Assembly (NCBI GenBank): GCA_019918135.1
Contig: WBZZ01005584.1
Coordinates: 62,001-126,000, forward strand
Reading direction: 5' to 3'
Origin: Paulinella micropora
Lineage: Eukaryota > Cercozoa > Imbricatea > Euglyphida > Paulinellidae
DNA: 64,000 bases
The notes below the pieces were generated by a model. That model saw nothing but the letters and a program-made list of their open reading frames with translations, had not been told where the DNA came from and made no database searches. Of the stretch, positions 19,206 to 29,365 are shown piece by piece (the stretch's first letter is position 1; every line of letters begins with the position of its first letter). The translations under genes were made by a program, and so were the position numbers.

Positions 19206-19736
19206 ATGCTAGCACCCTGTGGCAGTCAGGAGCAACCGCTCGCAGACGGGCGCAATATCGATAAACGAGACGGCGCGCGCAGCATGTCTCGACGCACGGA
19301 GGAAGCTTGTCTGCTTGCCAGCACGACCGTGGACGTCTTCCGCCTCGTGGAAATGCAGATGAGCAATGTGCAACTTCTGCTCCACAGCAAGGCCTGTACG
19401 GGGATGTGGCTGCCGATGCTGGAGAAGTTTATTCGCACAGGCGACGTTGCCCTGACGGAGCATACACTGCGAAGTTGGCGGTCGGAGGCGAAGGCCAAGG
19501 CGGAGCTGCTAAAGCTCTGCTTGCCCCGCAGCGTGGTCTCTGGAGCGACTATGCTGCGCAAAGATTTGTTCGCGTTGTTCTGCAAGCTGACATCCGAGGG
19601 GCTGGGTGGGCCGCCGCTCCAGGCCTTGTGGAACAGCCTAGAACCGCTAGGCACTGGCTGTTCAGCCCGAGGTTACGAGCAATACCAATTGGCGCAGGCC
19701 GTGCTTGGCTTGGTTTGCAGTGACACAACCCGCTGA
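19206..19736 (+). CDS. Unknown helical protein upstream of RING gene
   Basis: ATG at 19206, or the internal ATG at 19284 (MSRRTEEACLLASTTVDVFR). The protein is helical (EMQMSNVQLLLHSKACTGMW, SEAKAKAELLKLCLP, MLRKDLFALFCKLTSEG). Coding-like sequence goes on after the stop in another frame (VAKAQLQQMPPLLYASTW) and ends at a TGA overlapping the ATG of the next gene, so the gene may be longer and broken about once, or may once have been part of the RING gene. No family recognised. Confidence 0.5.
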   Translation: MLAPCGSQEQPLADGRNIDKRDGARSMSRRTEEACLLASTTVDVFRLVEMQMSNVQLLLHSKACTGMWLPMLEKFIRTGDVALTEHTLRSWRSEAKAKAELLKLCLPRSVVSGATMLRKDLFALFCKLTSEGLGGPPLQALWNSLEPLGTGCSARGYEQYQLAQAVLGLVCSDTTR

Positions 19737-19916
19737 CAGCGAGACTGAGCGCCGTGTCGTCGTTGGTGGCCAAGGCGCAACTCCAGCAAATGCCGCCCCT
19801 GCTGTACGCGAGCACTTGGACCAGCTTGTTGGGGTCCGCGGCCCGGGTGTGGCGGGAGCTTCGCGTGCGCTACCCGTCGCCCGGGCCGCTGAGGTCTGTG
19901 CTGGCGGGTCTGCTCC

Positions 19917-21299
19917 ATGCGGGGTGAACAAGAGACCAAAGCTAACACAGTGTTTCCGCTGGAAATGCTATTGGCAGACATGTTCAAGGTGATGCAGCTC
20001 GAGCTGGACGGGCCGGTGCACCACAGGGCTGGATACCTTATCTCGATCTTGAACGCGTCGCTCATACAGCTGGAGCGAGAGAAGCTGTTTGCCATACTAG
20101 ACGACGCCAGGGAAATCCTGAACTTGTCGGACTGGAGCTGGTGCGCCGCGGCCATTGCAGATCAATCTCCAGAAAAACTGCAGCAAGCGCAGGTGACCTC
20201 TCAGCAGGCACGTGCTCTGTTAGAAATTGCAATTGTCAACGTTGTGGATGATAGGGATGAACTCTTAGACATGCCAGAGTGTGTGCCGCAAGTCTTGTGT
20301 ATGGTCGGCATCTTGTCGCGTTGGGGGGCGTCACTGGAAGGCGCATGGCTCCATGATTGGAGCTGCGACCTGGACCTGGTCAGGTCGCCTGACTTCTGGA
20401 ACCGACTCAGACCCCGGCTGGTTGCGCAAGGTTTTGAGTCGCCCGCGCAGCTACTGGCGAACCTGGACGCGATGTGCGATGACGCGTTGCTGGCTGGCCT
20501 CGACAAAGAAAGCGAAGACTACGACGAGGAAGACAGCGAAGAGGAGGAAGACGACGAGGACGACCAAGACAACGAAGACGACCAAGATGATGAGTCTTGG
20601 GCAGCAGAAAAGAGGCAGACAAGAGCCGATCGGGCAGAGGAAGAGGCCGAGCACCAACAGCAGAAAGAGCCCTGCGGTCGTTGCGAGACCTGCAAAAAGG
20701 AGGCGGCCAAATGCGAGCTGGCTGACGCATGCCAGGCGCTAGAGTCCAAGCAAAAGGAGCTGGCCGGCGCGGAGGAGCTCACACGCGAGCTGCGGCGCAG
20801 GAACGAAAGGCTCTCGGTGGACGCGAACCGCACACGGGGGGAATTAGAACTTCTAGAACAGAAACTACACGAGACCAAAACGCTGTGCAGCCAGGCGCGC
20901 CGGTCGCTCCGCCAGCTCCGGCGAAAGGAAAAAAGGGGTCGCCCCGTGCCCCAAGAGCAGAAAGAGCCCAGAGAGACCGTCGTCGGCAGTGCTGCAGGTT
21001 TAGTTAATGTTCTCAAGCAGATCGAGGCTGCACAGCTCTGGCCAGACTCTGACGACAAAGACGCCATAGCCGCCTCCCTAGCGACACTGGACGGACTGAG
21101 GTCTAAGCTAGTTGACCAGCAGACCAAACTACAACGTGTGTATTGCGCAATGTGCCTCGACGAGCCAGGCAAAGAAACAGGGGCTCTAGTGGTCTTGATT
21201 CCGTGCGGGCACGCTAGAATATGTGCTAACTGCGCTAGTCAGCTAAAGATTTGTCCATTGTGCAGGCAGGCCATCACACAATTCGTGGCTCCCTTGTAA
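19917..21299 (+). CDS. RING-finger protein with acidic and coiled-coil region
   Basis: 460 residues. An N-terminal helical domain (1-195) is followed by a strongly acidic stretch (about 200-225, EDYDEEDSEEEEDDEDDQD), a Cys pair region (CGRCETCKKEAAKC), a coiled coil (about 265-345) and a C-terminal RING-HC finger: CAMC, IPCGHARICANC, CPLC (about 410-455). C-terminal RINGs of this kind occur in E3 ubiquitin ligases such as the IAP and MDM2 types. Single exon. The preceding ORF overlaps its ATG by a few bases, which suggests the two were once linked. Confidence 0.8.
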   Translation: MRGEQETKANTVFPLEMLLADMFKVMQLELDGPVHHRAGYLISILNASLIQLEREKLFAILDDAREILNLSDWSWCAAAIADQSPEKLQQAQVTSQQARALLEIAIVNVVDDRDELLDMPECVPQVLCMVGILSRWGASLEGAWLHDWSCDLDLVRSPDFWNRLRPRLVAQGFESPAQLLANLDAMCDDALLAGLDKESEDYDEEDSEEEEDDEDDQDNEDDQDDESWAAEKRQTRADRAEEEAEHQQQKEPCGRCETCKKEAAKCELADACQALESKQKELAGAEELTRELRRRNERLSVDANRTRGELELLEQKLHETKTLCSQARRSLRQLRRKEKRGRPVPQEQKEPRETVVGSAAGLVNVLKQIEAAQLWPDSDDKDAIAASLATLDGLRSKLVDQQTKLQRVYCAMCLDEPGKETGALVVLIPCGHARICANCASQLKICPLCRQAITQFVAPL

Positions 21300-21830
21300 A
21301 TCCGGGGGGGCATGCCCCCCCCCCCCCCCGCGCCCCCTTAAATAAAACAAAAAAGGTTGTTTTCTTAATTAAACGCCCATCTGCCATGAAAACGGTGAAG
21401 TATTGCCTATTTTGACCGTATCACGTAAAACCGAGCGCCTAATGGACAGGCCGTCCCGGGCCTAAAACAGTGGCAATACAAATCAAGTATTTCCCGGAAA
21501 AAAAATAGAGCGCGCCAAAAACTTTTTGGGGGCGAGTTCGAGAGCTCGAAAAAAAATTTCTTGGGGAGCCAGAAAGGGGAAGGGGGAGGGGAGAGGGGGA
21601 GAAAGAAGGGAGGGAAGAGGGAGAAGAGAGGGAAGAGGGAGAAGAGAGGGAAGGGGAGGGGGGGGGTACCTTCCCCCCCTCCCTCTTTCCCCTCTTCTCT
21701 TTCTTCCCTTTCTTAGTGAAAGCAAATCTCTGTCAAGCTCTCAAAGCCTTTGCCCCGAGCGGCCTGTTTAGTTAGCGCAAATCCCCCCCCCTTCCTCCCT
21801 CACTAATTTAGCGGAGATTCTCACTACGCA
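21300..21830. other. Intergenic repeat-rich spacer
   Basis: A GGGGGGGCATGCCCCCCC hairpin at 21305-21325, a half hairpin element (TTTTGACCGTATCACG, 21411-21426), a CGCGCCAAAAACTTTT relative of the composite repeat at 21510, purine tracts and a GGGGGTACCTTCCCCC hairpin near 21660. No gene is supported. Confidence 0.5.
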
Positions 21831-22562
21831 ATGTCTGCTTTTCAAGAAGACGCGAGCCCGGAGCCCCTGACGCCTACTCTCGAACCCTGCGATAGACCCA
21901 TCACGCTGGACGTGGGGGGTACTATTTTTCGAGCTCATGTAGAGACCTTAGAAAATTCACGTAGCGCTTTGTTTCGAGAACTGCTGACTACCTTGTCTGC
22001 CGCGCGTTGGGATGTTAATGAACCTGTCTTTGTGGATCTCGACCCCAAGCCCTTTAGTGTGGTTTTTTCATATCTCCGCACCGGCTGCCCTCACGCCTTG
22101 CTGCAGCTGCTAGCCTGTTATTATGTGCTCGAGGTACAAACCAAGTACGCTATCACCTCGGATGGCAGGTTCTATGAAACAGCGGAGAATAGGCCATTGT
22201 CTCCGCTTCTCTGCCAAGTGGGCTTTTGTCGCAAGTGCTGGACGCCACTAGGACTCCCTCTCGACCAAATCAATACACTCAGCTGGAGCGAACAGAAATC
22301 TGAGGTCCAACAGCTGCCCAAGCATACCACAGGCTATTGCGCTCGCTGCCAAGACAAGAATCCAGGTCTGGCAGTCTCCCGCAGCACGAGCAAAACTGGA
22401 AGCGCGAATTGGTCGCACGAGAATACGTTCTGTGTGTCGTTCGAGCGCTCCCTGGCCCGCTGGGCGGGGGCTGTTGTGTTTCAATTGAGGTATTTGCAAG
22501 TGGCGCCCTTCGATACATTCCTTGCTTGGCCCAAATGGCAGAGTCCAGTGTTGCCAAAATAA
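21831..22562 (+). CDS. BTB/POZ (T1/KCTD-type) domain protein
   Basis: 243 residues from the ATG at 21831. Residues 24-110 match the T1-type BTB fold: ITLDVGGTIFRAHVETLEN, SRSALFRELL, EPVFVDLDPKPFSVVFSYL and ALLQLLACYYVLE. A second half holds two Cys pairs (CRKCWTPL, YCARCQDKNP) that could bind zinc. T1/KCTD proteins assemble and often act as Cullin-3 adaptors. TAATAAAAGCTCAATG follows the stop and may be the poly(A) signal. The last 60 bases are duplicated in degraded form at 23225. Confidence 0.8.
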   Translation: MSAFQEDASPEPLTPTLEPCDRPITLDVGGTIFRAHVETLENSRSALFRELLTTLSAARWDVNEPVFVDLDPKPFSVVFSYLRTGCPHALLQLLACYYVLEVQTKYAITSDGRFYETAENRPLSPLLCQVGFCRKCWTPLGLPLDQINTLSWSEQKSEVQQLPKHTTGYCARCQDKNPGLAVSRSTSKTGSANWSHENTFCVSFERSLARWAGAVVFQLRYLQVAPFDTFLAWPKWQSPVLPK

Positions 22563-22777
22563 CAAATACCCTTTTTAATAAAAGCTCAATGTCTCTTTTA
22601 AAACCAGGACCGGAGACGATCCCAGACCACCAAAACAGATAGACTTTGTCAAGCTTTTTTAATTTAAAAAAACTCTTTTTTTTTTGTACTCTCCCCCTGC
22701 TTCTCAAACGATACACGATGAACCCGCAGCCCCTCGCCGTCGTCGGCCGGCTTAGACGGATAAGCGGGAGCTAGTAA

Positions 22778-23160
22778 ACCAGGCTTCATTACACAAGCTA
22801 GCGGGCATCGATTTCGGCCTGTTGCCCGGGCAGAGGTCAGTGTGGCTTAGCACCCCGAGCGTACGGCTAGCGCACACCCTCGGCGGGCGCCCAGGCTATG
22901 TGCACGTGGTGGACGAGACAGACTTTCAGGCGTCGGATAGCTTATGGCACACCAGCACCAAGAAGGAGGTCGTGTCCTTGGGCGGAGCTGTGCACCTGAC
23001 AGACGTTTTTCTAGAGTTGCAACGGTTGGCGGGCGACGATCTGCGCCTCGTGCACTTCTTGCACACAGCGCCGCCGCCGAGGCCGCCTGACTTTTGGTTG
23101 GACCTGAGCTTGCCACAGTTTTGCAACGCGCAAGAACTAGTATCCCCGCTAGTTCCCTGA
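22778..23160 (+). pseudogene. Truncated relative of the kinase-like gene at 52 kb
   Basis: The open frame has no ATG near its beginning. Its end (LTDVFLELQRLAGDDLRLVH, PPPRPPDFWLDLSL) is nearly the same as the segment before the kinase domain of the 52-kb gene (VPDLFLELQRLAGDDVRLLA, PPPPDFWLDFGQ). It stops where the other gene enters its glycine loop, so the catalytic domain is missing. A fragment or a short paralogue that kept only the non-catalytic head. Confidence 0.6.
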
Positions 23161-23224
23161 CACTACCGTCAGGTTTCTATATGTAAAAAGCGACAAGGAT
23201 AATTTATTAAAGCTTTAAGCTTGC

Positions 23225-23287
23225 CCCGCCCTTCGATACATTTTCTGGCTTAGCCCAAATGGCCGAGCCCAAAGTAACAAACTCAGC
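23225..23287 (+). pseudogene. Degraded copy of the BTB gene 3' end
   Basis: GCCCTTCGATACATT, CTGG, CTTAGCCCAAATGGCCGAG and AAGTAACAAACTC line up with 22507-22568, the final codons and stop of the BTB gene. A short direct duplication. Confidence 0.7.
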
Positions 23288-23297
23288 GGAGCTTCCG

Positions 23298-23589
23298 TCA
23301 CTGTCTAGAAAAGGATTTAATTGAATAAATTGCTATGGTTTTCTTGGGGTAGAACTGAGCCAGAACATGGCAGGGTGGCAACGCCATGGAGCGCACGTCG
23401 GGCGCCTGGACACAAGACACAGCTTTAAGCACACCCCCCCGGCGCCCGCCCGCCTGTTTGATTTCGAAAAGGAAGCGATGCAGGGCTACGTACGTTCCAA
23501 GCAGACATAACAATCCGGCGGGAGTCAGGGCTGTTCGTAATAAGTTCGATCACCTCCTTCAGCTGGTCGTGCCCCTTCCCCTCCCAAAT
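23298..23589 (-). pseudogene. Thymidylate synthase fragment (two exons), TS half of a split DHFR-TS gene
   Basis: Exon 23494-23589 codes IWEGKGHDQLKEVIELITNS and PDSRRIVMSAWN, preceded by a CAG acceptor. An 88-base GT-AG intron leads to exon 23298-23405 with PDVRSMALPPCHVLAQFY, which holds the catalytic Cys in the PPCH motif of thymidylate synthase. After QFY the sequence no longer resembles the enzyme (PKKTIAIYSIKSF) and stops, so the C-terminal third is missing. The part upstream is replaced by the AT-rich insertion at 23.7 kb. TS converts dUMP to dTMP. A DHFR-like piece lies on the same strand at 47.8 kb. Confidence 0.75.
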
Positions 23590-23712
23590 CTGTGGCAGAA
23601 AGAAAACAAAAAAGAGTTCACCTGAGGCGGGGAATAAGGGAGCCCTCGCAAAATCGGGCTCGGGGGGGGGGGGGGGATGACATTCAGCGCGGCATTCAGC
23701 GCGGCCCTGCAT

Positions 23713-23760
23713 ATGACGGAGACTTATGAAGTAGGGGCCGCCCCGGGTCCGGTCGTAGGG
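23713..23760 (+). repeat. Left inverted repeat of the outer insertion
   Basis: ATGACGGAGACTTATGAAG, TAGGGGCCG, a 9-base insert, then CGGTCGTAGGG. Matches the complement of 47688-47730 with one substitution in the first 27 bases. Confidence 0.6.
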
Positions 23761-23787
23761 AAACTTTTTTTGCATGCAAAGTTTCAA

Positions 23788-24232
23788 ATATTAAAATAAT
23801 GACGTAGAACACTGTTTAAAGCTGTAATATTGTTTTTTAATGCAAAAAAACAATGTTTGAACTATTATTAAGGTGCGTAGATGAGCATGCAGACCATAAC
23901 AGATAGCGGCCTGCACCGGTACTTGCAAAGTGCACGTGCTACATGTTACCTGCTATCAGCGCGTAAGTACAAACGATACAAACACGATTTCGATGCAGAT
24001 TTAATTGAATTCAGCTTTTGTTGCCACTAATTATTTTTTTCTGGTCCTGGTGGCACCCGCCAGCCACTCGCCAGTACAAGTACGCTAAGCTAGTGACAAC
24101 ATGCAATAATTCAAAGTCCTGCAGTGCCAGTGCAAAGACACAGTGTCAGCATCTCAAGCAGCTACATTTCTAAGGACTTTCAACATGATTTGCCTCATTC
24201 AGCTGCTAAAAATAAAAAAAAACCACGCCCAC
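23788..24232. other. AT-rich spacer inside the insertion
   Basis: Probably 3' flank of the SAP gene. I see no ORF, repeat or RNA signal in it beyond A/T runs. Confidence 0.4.
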
Positions 24233-27186
24233 TCACTCATCCTCCTCCAGATCTGATTCATCATCAGATGAAGCCAAGCCACCGCAGTTAATGCATCCTG
24301 CGAATTCCTGATCACCTGGACCTAATGGATTTGGATAATTACAATACGCGCACATCCAGCGCGTTGCGGGCTCTTCGTACTCGCTCCCTTCATCATCTTC
24401 TGCGACGCTTTCAGCATATGAGTCTACCTTCGCCGCCTTGGAGCGAGACTGTCTGGTAGAAGCTGCTGCGGCCGCGCCCGAGGAATTAGAAGCAGTAGGT
24501 TTAATTGTAGCAGCCTGCTTGCTAGCTCTCTTCTCCACCCCTTTCTTTCCACTGCTGACGGGCACTTCGCTGTCGGCTGCTGCGCCCTCGGGTGACACAC
24601 TGTTGGGCTGCTGTGCCATGTGCGCCTTGAGCCTTTCCTTCAACTCTGGTACCGTGCCGACAGATGACAGCCCCAACTGCTGACAGAGCTCGACTAGGCA
24701 CGGTTTGCGCAATTTCCCAACGTTGAAGCTCTTATTCTGCAGCCTGCTGACGGGCACTTCGCTATCGGCTGCTGTGCCCTCGGGTGACACGCTGTTGGGC
24801 TGCTGTGCCCTGTGCGCCTGGAGCCTTTCCTTCAACTCTGGTACCGTGCCGACAGAGGACAGCCCCAACTGCTGACAGAGCTCGGCTAGGCGCGGTTTGC
24901 GCAATTGCCCAACGTTGAAGCTCTTCTTTGCCTTCTTGTTTGCCGAACGCTGTGAGGCGAGCCGCTTGAAGTATGAAATCGTTTGCTCCCGCGTCAGGTC
25001 CGCAGTTGCACCAGACTGCACATGAACCGCTGCCACACGCTCCCCTCGGCCATTCTTCGATGGGCATTTGTCGACGCCTTTGTGCGATGGATGGGGCTGC
25101 TTAAACCGCTGTGTGCATGGCTCGCACCTCTTGCCGCCAGCGACTTCGTCCGATCGCATGTCAAGGACAATGCGGTCGGCGTCGGGCGCAACGCTAGTGT
25201 AAGCACCAAATGCAACACCGCTGATGAACTGTTTGCCAGAAGTGAGGGTGGGCCTGGAGTAACGAAACGAGCGCAAGCTGCGAAGGCCCCAAGAACTGAG
25301 TTTGCGAGGTTCAACCTTGTTCTCTTTCACCCACTTCTCGATCACGTCTGCGTCGTGACCATAGAACCGGTTGTTGTCATATCCCGCTCCCTGCGCTGAC
25401 TCAAGCCACTCCTCGACAAGAGCGAAGCCGCGCCCTTGCTCGACCTGGTCTTTAGTGAAGACCTTGGTGAACTTCCTCTTTGCTCCGTCGCATGGGTTCC
25501 ACGCATGAAATGCACACAGCATGTCCGTGCTGATATCCACTCCATACTTCTCCCAGTAGTGCGCCTCGGAAAAAACGAACTCATAGTTCTGAAAGTCGCC
25601 GCCGCCATCGCCAGTGCGAGTACCAGGGCCGGGAAAAGAAGAGATCTCCCCACTTCCTCCATCTTCCTTGCTCCTCAGATGATAGTCCCAGCAGTAACGG
25701 GTGGTTGCGCTAGTGTGCTCAACCATCATGATGTTGTGGATGTACTTGTATTGCAACTGGCCGTCGGTGCGGCGGGTGACTACAGTAAAGAGCAGATCAT
25801 TCATCTTGCAGCCTGTTTCAGAATACCAAGATAAATAATCTTGGTAAATGACCCACTCCCCGGACCCAGCCTCCAAACTCTCGACCTTAGCCTGGATATA
25901 GCTGCGTAGCATGCAACACATAAACTCAGCGGCTGCGATGTGCACAGGCAAGAAATATCGACCTGCGCTGCGCCTGGTACTGCTCATCGTGTCGTTGGCA
26001 ACTCACTACCTTCGCCTTCAGTCGCTGGATCAGCTTCAGGTCCTGCTTGCCCTCTGGCTTTGCCTCTTCACGCTTGAGCTCGGCTTTCCACTTTCCCAGT
26101 TATCATGCCACCGGCAGGGAACGGTCTTCGTAATGCAGCGGAAGGTAATATTATCCTCTTTCAGGATCTTGTACAAGGATGCTTCATTTCGCGGCCTGTA
26201 AAAATGATTGCATGCATTGCCACAACGACCGCCGCACGTGTAGGCTCTTGCATTATCAGCAACCCACTAGATGCCCTTCAGTTCGTACACCAGGCGCTCT
26301 ACAGACCCTGCGTCAGCGACCATGGCCTTGTAGATATTGGGGAAAAGCTCAGTGCGGTAAGATTTGTAAAAAGAACCTGTGGTTCCATACCAGTAAAGAG
26401 TTTCTCGCCCTGACTTAGCGCCCATGTTCTCCAACACAATCCTTGCAGTCGCTTTCTTCTCCCACTGAGAAAAAGCCTCGCGGGATTCATCAGTCGTTCT
26501 TTTCTGTTCGAAAATGTCGACTTTATCAGGCTTTTCCCCTTTGGCACGTCCTTCCAGGACTTTTTTCTGCACAGCGAGTGCTTTGCGTGCATACCTCTCA
26601 CTGACGGAAGTAAAGAAGGACTGGAACTCCTTCGCCGACATCTTGCCCCTCAGCTTGCCGATAATTGTTTGCTTGTGTGCAGAACGAGCCGGCAATTTAG
26701 CAACAATGTCACCAATGGCAGAAGCAGCTGCAGCCTGAGCCTTGTTAGTTTCTAGGAGGGCACTGGTTTTGGGAAATCTCTGTCGCCCTTGCGCAGAGAG
26801 CAACATGGCCTGCAGCTCTTCATCACTAGGAAACTCAGCCTCCACTACTGCAGCTGACCGTTTACATGCCTGGTACTCCCTACTCTTCTTGAGCCTCTTG
26901 GCATGCTGTTCGGAAACGGTTCTCTCGTCGATACGCTTTCTTGAGTGTCCACCCTGTCTTTGAAACGATCGCGATCCCGCAGACTGACTAGACTGACACC
27001 CTGAGTCTGAACATGAACCAGCTGACGTGCTACAGCCATGCATGAATAGAGTGCTGTCGGTTGCTGTTGACGAACATGAGGAATGCTCGGATTCATCATC
27101 AACTAGCGTAGTAGTGTCTAGTAGATCACCAGGTGAGTGCTGCACTTCATGCCCACTGTAGCCAGTTAGCCTGCCACAAACAGGAA
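24233..27186 (-). CDS. SAP-domain and zinc-ribbon protein, multi-exon
   Basis: The large 3' exon (24233 to about 25912) holds two near-identical SAP motifs (SFNVGQLRKPRLAELCQQLG and SFNVGKLRKPCLVELCQQLG, each followed by GTVPELKERL), a Lys/Ser-rich linker, an acidic patch and a C-terminal RanBP2-like finger (WMCAYCNYPNP, CINCGG). Upstream is a Cys pair (CEPC) and an unknown domain (VEEWLESAQGAGYDNNRFYG). Coding sequence goes on upstream at about 25990-26070 (KAELKREEAKPEGKQDLKL) and in 26267-27186 (Ser-rich, then FPSDEELQAMLLSAQGRQRF, KTIIGKLRG-type basic helix). SAP motifs bind DNA or chromatin. The start is uncertain, since the 5' end runs into the transposon's terminal repeat. Joins between the exons were not fixed. 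Confidence 0.6.
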
Positions 27187-27190
27187 ATAC
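27187..27190. other. Target-site duplication ATAC, left
   Basis: ATAC directly precedes the terminal repeat and is repeated directly after the other end at 42535-42538. Confidence 0.6.
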
Positions 27191-27552
27191 AACTAAACAT
27201 TCGACAATCTTGGGGGTATCCCTTTTTCCGAAATTTTCCATGAAGTATATGGACTTTTTTGAAAACGTGTGGAAATGAAAGGAAATCAATTCACTGATTG
27301 CAGAACATATAAAAATAATATTAAAACATGTTTTTATTAATTGTAATATACTTTAACTTCATCTTCAGAGGTGGGCAGGAACCGGTCCGACACGGTAATC
27401 TTTCTCCTTTTTCATAGTCCCGGCTACTATGAATCTATGATGATAACAATGCCCAACATGCAGAATTTGCTTTTAAGTTTGTTTATCTTTGTTTACATTA
27501 AGCATTTTACTTTATTATGATAATAAACATTGCTTTTACCTACAATAAATTC
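27191..27552 (+). repeat. Left terminal inverted repeat of the 15.3-kb transposon
   Basis: About 360 bases; landmarks in order are TTGGGGGTATCCC, GAAAACGTGTGGAAATG, GTGGGCAGGAACCGGTCC, CATAGTCCCGGCTACTATG and ACATGCAGAATTTGC. All recur inverted at 42184-42534. A minus-strand ORF of the SAP gene reads into it, but that is likely chance. Confidence 0.85.
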
Positions 27553-27896
27553 CCCCCGGGGGGGGGGGAGGGGGGAGGGGGGAACGGGGGAGGAAGAGAA
27601 GTGCGATGTCGCCACGCAAAATACATAGATTCTACAACAAAATTTCTTTAATTACTAAAAAAAATAATAAATCTAACTCCGTAATATCATACTAACTAAA
27701 TTAGAAGTTTGTTTAACTCTTGCACGCGACAAACGTTCTTAATCACGCTTTCGACCATAACAAACCTGCCAGTGCAAAAAATTACGATTAATACTACACT
27801 ACTACAAAGAAAAAAAACACAAAACAAATTCAAACATCTTTCAGATGAAGGAGAAAAGTGAAAGCTATGCAAACTACCTGGTGCGTGCATTTGAAG

Positions 27897-28502
27897 TTAG
27901 CGCCGAGTCAGCGCAAGCGATGCTAAAACAAACTCCCATGCGTTAGGTGAGCTGGGAGCGGTGAGACCGGTGCCGCGTTGGGGGGTGGAAGGTGAGTTAC
28001 CAGCAGACAGAGCGCCAGCTGCCATCCGCGCGATGAGATCCTCCAGCAAGCTTTCTCTCTCGCTCTTACTATTTTTGTTGTTGTTGTTGTTGTTGCTGTT
28101 GTTGTTGCTGATGTTGTTGTTGTTGTTATCATTATCATCATAGTTTTTCTTGTTCTTGTTATTCTTCTTCATCTTCTTCTTCACTCTCTCGTTCTCTTCT
28201 TCTGAGCTTTCCTCCTCCTCCTCCTCCTCCTCCTTCTCCTTCTTCGAATTCTTCCTCTTTCTTCTCTCCTCTTCCCGTTGTCGCGTCTCTTGCGCCTCTT
28301 TTTCCTTCCGATCTTGCGCTTCTTTTTTCTTCCTTTCCTCCTCTCTCAACTTTCTTTCTTCTGCTAGCATTTCCTTAATGGATGCGGCTTGTTCTGACAT
28401 TGCCTTGTTCACAAGATCCTGAACGACTTCTTTCGACACGCCGGCGGACGAACTACCCTGAATACAATACCGGTCGCCGTTGTTTTGAAAGAAGTCGTTC
28501 AT
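27897..28502 (-). CDS. Coiled-coil Lys/Glu-rich protein or last exon of the minus-strand transposon gene
   Basis: The reading frame from MNDFFQNNGDRYCIQG runs through VSKEVVQDLVNKAMSEQ, a long Glu/Arg/Lys coiled coil (about residues 35-110), an acidic patch, a Lys/Asn-rich stretch and a tail with LLEDLIARMAAGALSAG. Just upstream is an acceptor-like pyrimidine tract, so this may be the 3' exon of the gene whose other exons lie at 29.4-30.5 and 34.5-35.7 kb. Nuclear, from composition. No family recognised. The C-terminal part resembles segments that end plant and protist transposon-linked proteins only in being charged. Confidence 0.5.
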   Translation of the reverse strand: MNDFFQNNGDRYCIQGSSSAGVSKEVVQDLVNKAMSEQAASIKEMLAEERKLREEERKKKEAQDRKEKEAQETRQREEERRKRKNSKKEKEEEEEEEESSEEENERVKKKMKKNNKNKKNYDDNDNNNNNISNNNSNNNNNNKNSKSERESLLEDLIARMAAGALSAGNSPSTPQRGTGLTAPSSPNAWEFVLASLALTRR

Positions 28503-28557
28503 TTCTTGCGAACAAGGCAGTGGCAGAACAAACCAACAGCAACGACAACAACAACAA

Positions 28558-28561
28558 CAAA

Positions 28562-28612
<51 letters not shown>
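28558..28612. repeat. (AAT)n microsatellite
   Basis: About 16 AAT units joining an exon region to a short interspersed unit. Other tracts of the same unit: 28790-28822, 29093-29123, 30738-30863, 31464-31507, 31755-31833, 32244-32391, 32625-32723, 32952-33093, 33233-33273, 33546-33582, 33742-33763, 34034-34071, 34342-34465, and as ATT at 36939-36993, 37261-37324, 37449-37514 and 37610-37677. Confidence 0.9.
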
Positions 28613-28614
<2 letters not shown>

Positions 28615-28789
28615 GTATATCTCCTGCCAATTGCTGAGACAAAAGGCCATGTGCATCCAGTCCTCCATTCCATAAGGAAAGTCTCCACACCAATCGGTGG
28701 AATAAAGGAAGTGACGGCATAGAACATCACTCTAGGAGCTTTATACCAATCAGCCCATGGAAAGGGACCGATGGCCTATGTACTCCCTA
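28613..28789 (-). repeat. Short interspersed unit S2, copy 1
   Basis: 177 bases nearly identical to 30864-31038 (CTGCCAATTGCTGAG, CCATGTGCATCCAGTCC, CAATCGGTGGAATAAAGG, CCGATGGCCTATGTACTCC). Both copies are bounded by (AAT)n. No coding or RNA gene recognised. Confidence 0.8.
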
Positions 28790-28821
<32 letters not shown>

Positions 28822-28823
<2 letters not shown>

Positions 28824-29091
28824 GTGCTTCTCTGTCAATGGCTGATGCATTTCTGCACATGCGCCTCCATCGTCTCACCCGTGAGGGGAGTACGAAGAAT
28901 TGACGATAAGCTCTAATGACACCCCCGCAAGGGCAGTTCCAACACTTCCAGACGGGCCGGTATGTTCAATGAAAATACTGGTCCAGAAATAGACCGGTAT
29001 GTTCAATGAAAATACTGGTGGCACCGACGGGAATCGAACTGGCGACAGGGCCCAGATGGTAGAACTTGACCACTGGGCTATCACGGTGTCC

Positions 29092-29092
<1 letters not shown>
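28822..29092 (-). repeat. tRNA-derived SINE S1, copy 1 (full length)
   Basis: On the minus strand the head reads as a decayed tRNA: acceptor-like GACACCG/CGGTGCC, A box ATAGCCCAGTGG and B box AGTTCGATTCC. A 37-base unit follows twice (core ACCAGTATTTTCATTG), then a body with CCCTTGCGGGGGTGTCA and GATGGAGGCGCATGTGC, and an (ATT)n tail. Pol III transcribed by inference, moved by a LINE. Confidence 0.85.
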
Positions 29093-29123
<31 letters not shown>

Positions 29124-29124
<1 letters not shown>

Positions 29125-29275
29125 GTTTGAAAAAAAAATGTCAGCGCTTCCCGTTAGAGAGATTATACTCGGAAAAAAAAAGACAGGGAAAGGCTCACTG
29201 ATAGAATGCCACACACACTAGCTAGCCATACTAAAGCTAGTAGCTATACTCCCCTCTCTAAACTATATGCTGCGG
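29124..29275 (+). repeat. Short interspersed unit S3, copy 1
   Basis: Shared blocks: CAGCGCTTCCCGTTAGAG, ACAGGGAAAGGCTCACTGAT, CCACACACACTAGCTA and ACTATGCT-like end. Copies also at 30584-30736, 33583-33741 and inverted at 37678-37835. Each abuts (AAT)n. Confidence 0.8.
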
Positions 29276-29365
29276 CGCCCAAAGAGACCTTTTGACCCCC
29301 CCCCCCCCCCCGGGGCCCCCCCCCTCACAAAAAAAAAGAAAAAGAAGAAGAAGGAGTAGGAAAGA

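Noticed and set aside
23425-23787. One continuous ORF for thymidylate synthase including the MQGRAECRAEC part
   Set aside because: Only the exon after the CAG acceptor resembles TS; the upstream part is the edge of the inverted repeat and a G-run.
27191-27289. Start of the SAP gene at 27289
   Set aside because: That Met and the next 30 codons lie in the transposon's terminal repeat, which recurs at 42.4 kb without the gene.
29014-29091. Functional tRNA gene
   Set aside because: A and B boxes are present but the T stem does not pair well and the sequence is repeated with a shared body and tail, so it is a SINE head.
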